Shown here in pieces: positions 33,370 to 41,394 of a DNA stretch of 64,000 nucleotides. Under the pieces are notes generated by a model. It did no database searches. It saw only the letters and a list, made by a program, of their open reading frames with translations, and was not told the DNA's origin. The DNA lies in assembly GCF_003594915.1 (NCBI RefSeq), contig NZ_QZCS01000005.1, forward strand, positions 273,014-337,013, in the 5' to 3' direction. The position numbers were made by a program, and so were the translations under genes. This stretch comes from Enterobacter chuandaensis. GTDB lineage: Bacteria > Pseudomonadota > Gammaproteobacteria > Enterobacterales > Enterobacteriaceae. How positions within the stretch are numbered: the first letter of the stretch is position 1; every line of letters starts with the position of its first letter.

Positions 33370-34783
33370 TGACGGCCTCACTCTGGCGTAGCGCCACCGC
33401 CTGTTTGATGCGCGGAGCCAGCAGTTTTGCCACCGCCGCAAACGCGGGCACCACCACCGAGTTACCAAACTGACGATAGGCCTGGGTGTCCGAAACCGGA
33501 ATGCGGAAGCGGTAGCCCTGCGGCGTTTCAAAGCCCATCAGACGGGCGCACTCGCGCGGCGTCAGGCGTCGCGGACGGTGACGCTGATTGTGCGGATCGT
33601 CGAAATTCTTCTCGCCCAGCGCTTTATCCCAGCCTCTGTCGATCAGGATCTCTGCCCCGTCCTTATAGTAGCGAGCGGACAACGTACGGGCCACGCTGTG
33701 CGGATCGTTTGGGTTCACCATGCCAAACCCGAAGCCGTTGCCTTTCGCCTGATGCTTTTTGGCATAGCGATAGAGGTATTTCCACAGGATTGGGGTAAGA
33801 ATAAATTTCGCGTCGACCACCGGCTCCAGCAGGTCGGCAATCGTGGGACGGCGCTCGGGGTATAAGGAGGGAATATCCCGCAGGGTGAAATCCCCCTTCA
33901 GATTGAGATCGCGGCGGAAACCGACCAGCACAATACGCTCGCGATGCTGAGGCAGGAAATGTTTCCCGTCGATAATTTTCGGGTCATCCGCACCCATAGC
34001 CTCTGAATCGGCTACGTCATAGCCCAGCTCGTCCAGCGTTTGCATGATAATGCGGAAGGTTTTTCCACCGTCGTGGCTCTTTAAATTTTTGACGTTTTCC
34101 AGCACAAAAATCGCCGGACGGCGGGCGTCAATGATACGGGCGACGTCAAAAAACAGCGTTCCCTGCGTATCGCAGGCGAAACCGTGGGCGCGTCCAAGGG
34201 CATTCTTTTTGGAGACGCCGGCCAGCGAGAAAGGCTGGCACGGGAAGCCGGCCAGCAGCACGTCATGCGCCGGAATCGTCTGGCGAATGTGCTCCGCGGC
34301 TTGTTCATCCGTGACGCCGCTTTTATGGCTCAGGGTAACGTCGCGGATATCGGCGTTGAAATGATGTTCATGCGGATCGCAGTACCAGTTCGCTTTATAG
34401 GTGCGTACCGCATGTTTGTTCCACTCGCTGGTAAAAACGCACTGACCGCCGATGGCTTCAAAACCGTGGCGGATCCCCCCGATGCCGGCAAACAGATCGA
34501 TAAAGCGGAAGGCATAGTCCGGGTGAGCGGCAGACGGACGCGGAAGCAGGTTTTGCAGATAGCGAAACTCGCCTTCGCTCAGGCGACGCCCTGCCCGCTC
34601 GCTGGTCAGCAGTCGCTTAAGGATGGCCGGGCTCCAGTGGCTCTCGCCGTGCGCCGCCAGCTGGTTTGCCAGCGTCTTAGCATCATAAATGTCCAGCAGC
34701 TGGCGCAGCAATGCCTGCACCGTTGCCGTTGACTTCTCAGCCTGCTCAGGCGCGGGCTCTGTCACTGATCGATTTTCCTGCAT
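33350..34783 (-). CDS. dcm: DNA-cytosine methyltransferase Dcm
   Basis: This 477-residue C5-methyltransferase has the AdoMet loop [10 protein letters not shown] (about 94-103), the catalytic Pro-Cys in [11 protein letters not shown] (Cys182), ENVKNL (motif VI), and QRxR-type motif VIII ([12 protein letters not shown]). The variable target-recognition region and motif X ([10 protein letters not shown]) are intact. It methylates the inner C of CCWGG. The pairing with vsr supports Dcm specificity. Confidence 0.96.
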   Translation of the reverse strand: MQENRSVTEPAPEQAEKSTATVQALLRQLLDIYDAKTLANQLAAHGESHWSPAILKRLLTSERAGRRLSEGEFRYLQNLLPRPSAAHPDYAFRFIDLFAGIGGIRHGFEAIGGQCVFTSEWNKHAVRTYKANWYCDPHEHHFNADIRDVTLSHKSGVTDEQAAEHIRQTIPAHDVLLAGFPCQPFSLAGVSKKNALGRAHGFACDTQGTLFFDVARIIDARRPAIFVLENVKNLKSHDGGKTFRIIMQTLDELGYDVADSEAMGADDPKIIDGKHFLPQHRERIVLVGFRRDLNLKGDFTLRDIPSLYPERRPTIADLLEPVVDAKFILTPILWKYLYRYAKKHQAKGNGFGFGMVNPNDPHSVARTLSARYYKDGAEILIDRGWDKALGEKNFDDPHNQRHRPRRLTPRECARLMGFETPQGYRFRIPVSDTQAYRQFGNSVVVPAFAAVAKLLAPRIKQAVALRQSEAVNDGRSR

Positions 34784-34826
34784 TCTTTTAACCGGGCTAT
34801 AAAGACTGGAAACAGATTACCACAGT

Positions 34827-35531
34827 TCACTTGTGCAAACTGCGACGGAAGCGGTGTTGAATCTGGCTATCCAGCCCGATGCAGTCGCCCTGTAATTCGG
34901 CACTGAGTTTCGCCATAAACTGAATCAGGAAATCGGCGTTGTGCTGCGCGAGCTCGCGCCCGACGTCCGTTTGCATTGTATCAGGCAAGCGCAGCAGCTT
35001 AGTCTGAAAATGGTCGAGAGCGAACGCCCTGTCGTCAAGCGGGCGTGCATCGGCAAACGGATCGTCCGCGTCAAACAGCGGCACCCCCAGCGCGCCTGAG
35101 ACGGCAAACACGCGCGCCAGGCCGATCGCCCCCAGAGCTTCCAGGCGGTCTGCATCCTGCACTATTTTGGCTTCCATACTCTGCGGCGTAATTCCGGCGC
35201 TAAAGCTGTGCGCCTCAATAGCATGTTCTACGGCGGCATAGCTTTCTGACGGGAAATCGGGGAAATCGCGGTACAGAATGTCGCGCGTTCTGCGCGCCGC
35301 CAGGCGGGATGACTGCCCGCGTTCAGGATGGTTTTTCGGCAGGCTGACGATGTCATGAAAGTAGCAGGCGGTGAGGATCGTTAGCGGGTCGACCTGATGA
35401 TGAACCATCATTTTCTGCGCCGTCATCCAGACGCGGCGGAAATGTGACACATCGTGCGCAGTGTCGTCGGTCGTGTGATGTTCTTTTAGCCAGGATTCAA
35501 AGCGCTGCTGCCACTGTGTGATATCCATCAT
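34827..35531 (-). CDS. yedJ: YedJ, HD-domain phosphohydrolase
   Basis: This 234-residue HD-superfamily protein has His in DVSHFRRVW, the HD pair in CYFHDIV (about 60-66), His in [12 protein letters not shown], and Asp in [16 protein letters not shown]. These metal ligands are intact, so it should be an active phosphohydrolase; the substrate is not known. Either of the first two Met codons may start it. A run of AT-rich sequence separates it from the porin gene. Confidence 0.92.
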   Translation of the reverse strand: MMDITQWQQRFESWLKEHHTTDDTAHDVSHFRRVWMTAQKMMVHHQVDPLTILTACYFHDIVSLPKNHPERGQSSRLAARRTRDILYRDFPDFPSESYAAVEHAIEAHSFSAGITPQSMEAKIVQDADRLEALGAIGLARVFAVSGALGVPLFDADDPFADARPLDDRAFALDHFQTKLLRLPDTMQTDVGRELAQHNADFLIQFMAKLSAELQGDCIGLDSQIQHRFRRSLHK

Positions 35532-35812
35532 ATTTTCCTGTGATGAAAATGGAGGGGAATTATAACATAGCCAAATTAAATAAATTTAAAAATAGAAATT
35601 CGAAATACTTAATAATAATTACCCACAATGCATTCAAACAATTAATTCACATGAAAAATAAAGAGAGCAATAGAAATATTTTGCAATATTTTTACTGATT
35701 TAATTACATTTATTTTTGAACCAAAATAACAATCCGTAGAATAGTATCAATCGCGTAATTACGGAGGGTGATTACATATATTCATATTAATTATCTTTAA
35801 AGGGAATATATA

Positions 35813-36976
35813 ATGAAAAGAAAAGTTCTGGCAATTCTGGTACCCGCGTTCTTAATGGCTGGCGCAGCACATGCGGCTGAAATGTACAACAAAAATGGCA
35901 ACAAAGTTGACCTGTACGGCAAAGTAGACGCGCGTCATACCTTCTCTGACAACCCAGGCGACGACGGCGATGAAACCTATGTCCAGATTGGTTTCAAAGG
36001 CGAAACGCAGATCACTAACGAGCTGACCGGTTATGGTCAGTGGGAATATAAAACCTACGCTAACGATACCGAAGGCGCCGGTGATAAATCCTTTAACCGT
36101 CTGGCATACGCTGGCCTGAAATATGGCGAATACGGTTCATTCGACTACGGCCGTAATTACGGCGTCGTATATGACGTAGAAGCCTGGACCGATATGCTGC
36201 CTGTATTTGGCGGTGACTCTTACACCTGGACCGATAACTTTATGAACGGTCGTGCTAACGGTCTGGCAACCTACCGCAATGCCGATTTCTTCGGTCTGGT
36301 TGAAGGTCTGAACTTCGCGCTGCAGTATCAGGGTGCGAACGAGGGCCAGTATGCTCAGGAAGACCAGGAAGGCACTAAAAACGGTCATGATGACGTACGC
36401 TTCCAGAACGGCGACGGCTATGGCATGTCTACTTCCTATGACTTCTCCGGCGACCTGTCCGGCCTGAGCCTGGGTGCGGCATACTCTTCTTCTGACCGTA
36501 CCAATGCACAAGAAGCTGCGGGCGTAAATAACGCGCGCTTTGCCAGCGGTAAAACCGCAGAAGCATGGACTCTTGGCGCGAAATATGATGCCAATAACAT
36601 CTATCTGGCAATGATGTACGCTGAAACCCGCAACATGACTCCATATGGTGATTATGGAATCGCGGATCAGACCCAGAACTTTGAAGCAGTAGCACAGTAC
36701 CAGTTCGACTTCGGCCTGCGTCCATCCCTGGCATGGGTTTACTCCAAGGGTAAAGACATGACTTACCCAGGCAACGCCAGCAATCCTCAGGGTCAGTCTG
36801 GTGACATGGACCTGGTTAACTACATCGACCTGGGTATGACCTACAGCTTTAACAAGAACTTCTCTACCTATGTTGACTACAAAATCAACATGCTGGACAA
36901 CGATGAACGCTTCTATGAAGCAAACGGTATCTCTACCGATGACATCGTTGGCGTGGGTATGACCTACCAGTTCTAA
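35813..36976 (+). CDS. OmpC/OmpF-family porin (OmpS1/YedS type)
   Basis: This 387-residue general porin has a 21-residue signal peptide (ending [13 protein letters not shown]), 16-strand barrel segments, the L3 constriction motif region ([21 protein letters not shown]) and a terminal Phe. Its position after yedJ corresponds to E. coli yedS and, I believe, Salmonella ompS1, so it is the 'quiescent' third porin rather than ompC or ompF. A long AT-rich upstream region (35532-35812) with no gene suggests H-NS control. Confidence 0.87.
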   Translation: MKRKVLAILVPAFLMAGAAHAAEMYNKNGNKVDLYGKVDARHTFSDNPGDDGDETYVQIGFKGETQITNELTGYGQWEYKTYANDTEGAGDKSFNRLAYAGLKYGEYGSFDYGRNYGVVYDVEAWTDMLPVFGGDSYTWTDNFMNGRANGLATYRNADFFGLVEGLNFALQYQGANEGQYAQEDQEGTKNGHDDVRFQNGDGYGMSTSYDFSGDLSGLSLGAAYSSSDRTNAQEAAGVNNARFASGKTAEAWTLGAKYDANNIYLAMMYAETRNMTPYGDYGIADQTQNFEAVAQYQFDFGLRPSLAWVYSKGKDMTYPGNASNPQGQSGDMDLVNYIDLGMTYSFNKNFSTYVDYKINMLDNDERFYEANGISTDDIVGVGMTYQF

Positions 36977-36991
36977 TCGCCATAAATACTA

Positions 36992-37015
36992 AAGCCCGCA
37001 TTTGCGGGCTTTTTT
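36992..37015 (+). terminator. Porin terminator
   Basis: AAGCCCGCA-TT-TGCGGGCTT followed by a T run, 15 bases after the porin stop. Confidence 0.9.
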
Positions 37016-37031
37016 CATTTCAAGGCTGAGT

Positions 37032-37895
37032 TTACGGCGCTTCCTGCAACGCCACGCGAATAAACCCGTTATTCTGCGCCAGCAGCTCATGGGCTTTCCA
37101 CGCATCCAGGCCCGTCAGCACCATCAATACCGCCGTTTTACAGTTATGGTTACAGCTCTGCAGCGCGACTTTTGCCTGCGCCCGGGTGCATCCCCCCGCC
37201 TCCATCACGATGGCGATCTGCCGTTCGGCCCATTTAGTACTGCTTGCCTCAAGATCCACGCGCAGGTTGCTGTAAACGCGTCCGGTGCGAACGGCCAGCC
37301 CGGTGGTAATCATTGAGAGGATCATCTTCTGCGCAATCCCCGCTTTGGTATTGATATAGCCAGCAACCACATCAGCCCCCAGTTCCGGGGCAATCACCAG
37401 GCTTGCCAACTGTGCCGCTTCACTTTGCGCATCGCTGGTAATGACGGCCACCGGCGCCCCCAGCGACCAGGCATGCCGCATCGCTCCCCAGACCCACGGC
37501 GTTTTTCCGCTGACGGTCACCGCCAGCATCATATCGTGTTCAGCAAATTTGATGGCCTGCAGATCAGCGACCCCGCGCTCGTAACTCCCTTCCCCCTCTC
37601 CTGCCGTCACGGCAATCACCGGCGTTTTACCCGGCGCATAGTCATCCGCAGCCTGTTGGGCGACGCAGCCTGACGGGCCTGCGCCGACAATCACCAGACG
37701 GCCGCCGCGGTTAAGCGTCGCGGCGGCGTTATCCACCACGCGGGCGATCGTTGTTAAACAGGGGGTGATGGCATCAGAAATGCGGGCATCTTCCTGGTGA
37801 ATAACCTTCAGCATGTCCAGCGTGGACAATCTATCAATGTTCATCGTGCTGGCGTGCCGTCTTTCCTTGACCGAACCGGTATGCGTAATGCTCAT
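37032..37895 (-). CDS. MurQ/GKRP-like SIS-domain protein with altered active site
   Basis: From ATG 37895, with AGGAGG seven bases upstream, the protein has 287 residues. It aligns with N-acetylmuramate-6-phosphate etherase MurQ over its length (MNIDRLSTLDMLKVIHQED, GAGPSG, AVTVSGKTPWV, TKAGIAQKMILSMITTG, VLTGLDAWKAHELLA). The MurQ signature GTSGRLGVLDASE, whose Glu is catalytic, is here GPSGCVAQQAADD, and the stretch before the second catalytic Glu is shortened. So sugar-phosphate binding through the SIS fold is likely, but etherase activity is doubtful. It is divergent from the DcuS-like gene. No murP or murR is nearby. Confidence 0.75.
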   Translation of the reverse strand: MSITHTGSVKERRHASTMNIDRLSTLDMLKVIHQEDARISDAITPCLTTIARVVDNAAATLNRGGRLVIVGAGPSGCVAQQAADDYAPGKTPVIAVTAGEGEGSYERGVADLQAIKFAEHDMMLAVTVSGKTPWVWGAMRHAWSLGAPVAVITSDAQSEAAQLASLVIAPELGADVVAGYINTKAGIAQKMILSMITTGLAVRTGRVYSNLRVDLEASSTKWAERQIAIVMEAGGCTRAQAKVALQSCNHNCKTAVLMVLTGLDAWKAHELLAQNNGFIRVALQEAP

Positions 37896-38060
37896 AAACA
37901 GCCTCCTTATTATGAGTACCCACACACTATAAAGTGTTTTATATGGATGACCTGCGAGTGGGGTCACGAAAAGAAGAGCACATCGACGCTTTTACATGGC
38001 TTTAAGAAAAGCCCATCATCAGCGATAATCACCCCCTTTCTTAATCATCGCGGAGTGTTG

Positions 38061-39677
38061 ATGAGCGATTTGCAGCCTTTCCCTCTGACGCGCAAGCGCC
38101 CCATGAAACTGAATACGCTGGTCACGTTGATGGTATGCGCGATTATCGCCTCTGTGCTGCTGGTGGTCTTTGCGCTCTACTCCGTGCAAATAACCCGCGC
38201 GACCCGCGATGATGTAAAAGATACCGCTCTGGGCATCGCCCGCACGCTGGCCGACAGCCCGGAGATCCAGCGCGGTCTGATGCAGTCCCCGCAGGCAGAC
38301 ATCATTCAGCCCATCGCCAAAGCCGTCACCCAGCGTAACGATCTGCTGCTCACCGTGGTGACCGACATGCGGGGCATTCGTTATTCGCACCCGAACGAAG
38401 CGCTCATCGGTCTGCATTTTATTGGCAACGATCTGGAGCCCGCGCTGGAAGGCAAAGAGAATGTCTCGGTTAACCGCGGTGCCCTCGCCGAAGCGCTTCG
38501 GGTTTTCACGCCCGTCTATGACAGCCAGCACGATCAGATCGGGGTCGTCGTCGTCGGTATCTCCCTGAAAAAAGTGGAAGACCAGATAGCCCGCGGGCGG
38601 CTTAACGCCGTCTGGACCATTTTATTCAGTATTTTTATGAGTTCGATGGCGATTTGGGGGCTGGTGCGGGTACTGAAACGCATCCTTTTCGGGCTTGAAC
38701 CTTACGAAATTTCCGCCCTGTTCGAGCAGCGCCAGGCGATGCTGCAGTCGCTTCGCGAAGGGGTGCTGGCCGTAGATATTCACGGCCGCGTGACGATGAT
38801 TAACCACACCGCCAGAGAAATTTTGCTTCTGCCCTCCGGCAAACAGACGGAAAACGCCAGCGCGCCCCTGCTGGCCAGCCTGCGGGAAATTTCAAAGACG
38901 GGCATAGCGCGCCAGGATCAGGAGATCAGCTGTAACGGTCGGCTGCTGCTGTGCAACATGGTGCCCGTCAAAAGCCAGGAGCGTGTCATCGGCGCGATAG
39001 CCACCTTCCGCGATAAAACGGAAATCAGCCAGCTGATGCAGCGTATTGATGGCATGGTCAGCTACGTCGACGCCCTGCGCAGCCACACGCACGAGTTTAT
39101 GAACAAACTGCACGTCATCCTCGGCCTGCTGCACATGAAGCGCTACGACAAGCTGGAGGAGTACATTATCCAGACGGCGCACAATTACCAGACGGACATT
39201 GGCACGATACAGAGCAAGGTAAAATCCCCGGTCATCGCCGGGTTCCTGCTGGGCAAAATCAACCGGGCGAAAGAGGTGGGCGTCAACCTGACGCTGGCCG
39301 ACGAGTGTCAGATACCGGATACCGCCAGTGAAGAGCAGGTTGCGGTGCTGATCACCGCGCTGGGTAACTTAATCGAAAACGCGCTCGACGCGATGGAAGG
39401 ACAGCAGGAAGGCGAGATTGGCCTGCTGCTGCATTATCAGAATGGCTGGCTCAGCTGTGAAGTCAGCGATGACGGCCCCGGCATTGATCCCACTCAGCTG
39501 GAGGCTATTTTTACTAAGGGGTTCTCAACAAAAGGTGAAAACCGCGGCGTTGGGCTGTTCCTTGCTCGCCAGCAGATCCAGAACCTGGGCGGCGATATCA
39601 CCGTCGAGTCGGAGCCTGGCGTATTTACCCAATTTTTTGTTCATATCCCCTGGGATAGCGAGAGGAATATCGCGTGA
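38061..39677 (+). CDS. DcuS/CitA-type C4-dicarboxylate sensor kinase
   Basis: From ATG 38061 the protein has 538 residues. Two transmembrane helices (about 20-42 and 180-200) bracket a periplasmic PAS-like domain that keeps DcuS ligand residues (RYSHP, F in the following loop, R in EALRVFTP). Then come a cytoplasmic PAS domain (FEQRQAMLQSLREGVLAVD), the phospho-acceptor His in SHTHEFMNKLHVILGLLH, and an ATPase domain (NLIENALDA, DDGPGI, GVGLFLA). It matches E. coli DcuS strongly but sits in a different place, so it may be an extra copy. Likely ligand: fumarate, malate or a related dicarboxylate. Confidence 0.88.
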   Translation: MSDLQPFPLTRKRPMKLNTLVTLMVCAIIASVLLVVFALYSVQITRATRDDVKDTALGIARTLADSPEIQRGLMQSPQADIIQPIAKAVTQRNDLLLTVVTDMRGIRYSHPNEALIGLHFIGNDLEPALEGKENVSVNRGALAEALRVFTPVYDSQHDQIGVVVVGISLKKVEDQIARGRLNAVWTILFSIFMSSMAIWGLVRVLKRILFGLEPYEISALFEQRQAMLQSLREGVLAVDIHGRVTMINHTAREILLLPSGKQTENASAPLLASLREISKTGIARQDQEISCNGRLLLCNMVPVKSQERVIGAIATFRDKTEISQLMQRIDGMVSYVDALRSHTHEFMNKLHVILGLLHMKRYDKLEEYIIQTAHNYQTDIGTIQSKVKSPVIAGFLLGKINRAKEVGVNLTLADECQIPDTASEEQVAVLITALGNLIENALDAMEGQQEGEIGLLLHYQNGWLSCEVSDDGPGIDPTQLEAIFTKGFSTKGENRGVGLFLARQQIQNLGGDITVESEPGVFTQFFVHIPWDSERNIA

Positions 39678-40393
39678 TAAATGTATTAATTGTCGATGAT
39701 GACGCCATGGTGGCCGACCTCAACCGTCTGTACGTCAACCGTGTTGAAGGCTTCAGCTGCTGCGGCGTCGCCTCCACGTTCAGCCAGGCCAGGGCCATTA
39801 TCAATAACCCCAGCCAGCCTGTCGATCTGGTGCTGCTGGACGTCTATATGCAGCAGGATAACGGGCTTGATCTGCTGCCCGATATTCGCGCGTCAGGTCG
39901 CCCGATTGATGTGATTATGATCTCCTCGGCCGCCGATGCCGCCACGATCCAGACCTCCATCCATTATGGCGTGGTGGATTATCTGATAAAGCCGTTCCAG
40001 TTCCCGCGCTTTGAAGAGGCGCTGAACGGCTGGAAGGCAAAGCACAGCCTGATGGGCTCGCACCAATATTACGAGCAGGCGGACGTCGACCGGCTGATCC
40101 ACGGCGGCGCGCCGGAACTGGCGGACAGTAAAAAATTGCCGAAAGGGTTAACGCCGCAAACGCTGCGCACGATTTGCCAGTGGATTGACGCTCACCCGGA
40201 GACGGAGTTTTCTACCGATGACCTGGCAAACGCAGTCAATATCTCCCGCGTCTCCTGCCGCAAATACCTGATTTGGCTCGCGCAAATCAATATTCTGTTC
40301 ACCAGCATTCACTACGGCGCTACCGGGCGTCCGGTGTATCGCTACCGCCTGCAGCCGGAGCAAATCGGATTGCTCAAACAGTACTGTCAGTAA
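39674..40393 (+). CDS. DcuR-type response regulator
   Basis: This 239-residue regulator has a receiver domain with D8-D10, phospho-acceptor D56 (LLDVYMQ) and Lys in YLIKPFQ, and a DcuR-type C-terminal DNA-binding region (LTPQTLRTICQWI...VSRVSCRKYLIWL-like). It starts with GTG overlapping the kinase stop (GTGA), so the pair is coupled. Likely targets are the flavoprotein and carrier genes downstream. Its end overlaps convergent apbE by 20 bases. Confidence 0.9.
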   Translation: MINVLIVDDDAMVADLNRLYVNRVEGFSCCGVASTFSQARAIINNPSQPVDLVLLDVYMQQDNGLDLLPDIRASGRPIDVIMISSAADAATIQTSIHYGVVDYLIKPFQFPRFEEALNGWKAKHSLMGSHQYYEQADVDRLIHGGAPELADSKKLPKGLTPQTLRTICQWIDAHPETEFSTDDLANAVNISRVSCRKYLIWLAQINILFTSIHYGATGRPVYRYRLQPEQIGLLKQYCQ

Positions 40394-41336
40394 CGCGATA
40401 GCCGTTATCCAGAAGGGTAAAACGGAAGTGGTGCGCTGAAGAGAACACCACTTCTTTTGTTTTGGTCACAAAGATAGCTTCAATATCGGGGCGCGCGCGC
40501 AGGGCTGCACAGCCCTTTTCTACCCCCATGCCGTACATCAGGGTGGTCCAGATATCGCCGTCGATGGAGTCTTTTGAAATGATGGTGACGCTCTCCAGCT
40601 CGTTGTCCAGCGGATACCCGGTACGCGGGTCGAGAATATGGTGATAGCGCCTGCCGTTCTGCTCGAAGTAGCGCTCGTAGGTGCCCGAGGTCACCACGGA
40701 GAGGTTCTCCACCGTCATCGCGCCGATCAGCGCATCACCGGCGAACGGTTTTTTCAGCCCCACGCTCCAGCCGCCCTCTGGCGAACCTAACGTCTGGATG
40801 TTTCCGCCGAGGTTGATCAGCCCCAGCTCAGCGCCCTCTTTACGCAGGTAATCCCGCACCCTGTCGGCGATATAGCCTTTGGCGATGGCCCCCAGATCGA
40901 TCTCCATCCCCGCTTTGGTCAGAAACACGCTGCTCTGCGCCTCATCAAGGATGACATCCTCGGGCCGGGTTATCGCCAACAGGGACGCAATGTCATCAGC
41001 AGGCGGAACGCTGTCTCCGCGAAAGCCAATCTTCCAGCGCTTCACCAGCGGGCCGATCGCCAGGTTAAAGGCGCTGTCTTTAAGCAGGCTTGCCGCTTTC
41101 GCACAGCGGATCAGTTCAAACACCGGACGACTGACGGCAACCGGATGCAGTCCCGCCGCATGGTTGATGTCCATTACCTGGGAATGCGCCCGGTTAACGG
41201 TGAGGAGATCTTCGTACTGTTTGATCAGGCGAAACACGCGGGACGCGAGGGCTTCATCGTGGGAGAAGAGCTTCAGGAGAATGGGCGAGCCCATCAGAAC
41301 GGCGGAGTAGCTGTAAACACGATGGCTATCAGGCAT
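40374..41336 (-). CDS. ApbE-family FAD:protein FMN transferase
   Basis: From ATG 41336 (MPDSHRVYSYSAVLMGSPI) the protein has 320 residues. It carries ApbE hallmarks: AIAKGYIADRV, LINLGGNIQTLG, YHHILDPRTGYPLD and a C-terminal metal/FAD region. There is no signal peptide or lipobox, so it acts in the cytoplasm. Its substrate is almost surely the neighbouring flavoprotein, which has a DxxTGAT target; ApbE transfers FMN from FAD onto the last Thr of that motif. It follows the flavoprotein gene by 58 bases on the same strand. Confidence 0.92.
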   Translation of the reverse strand: MPDSHRVYSYSAVLMGSPILLKLFSHDEALASRVFRLIKQYEDLLTVNRAHSQVMDINHAAGLHPVAVSRPVFELIRCAKAASLLKDSAFNLAIGPLVKRWKIGFRGDSVPPADDIASLLAITRPEDVILDEAQSSVFLTKAGMEIDLGAIAKGYIADRVRDYLRKEGAELGLINLGGNIQTLGSPEGGWSVGLKKPFAGDALIGAMTVENLSVVTSGTYERYFEQNGRRYHHILDPRTGYPLDNELESVTIISKDSIDGDIWTTLMYGMGVEKGCAALRARPDIEAIFVTKTKEVVFSSAHHFRFTLLDNGYRVTDSTV

Positions 41337-41394
41337 AGCATGAGTCCTCAGATGTAGCCCCGGCAGGCACCGCGCCGCCGGGGAAACAGGAGCC

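Noticed and set aside
35532..35812. An sRNA such as RseX upstream of the porin gene
   Set aside because: The position would fit, but no terminator hairpin or sequence match that I can recognise is present.
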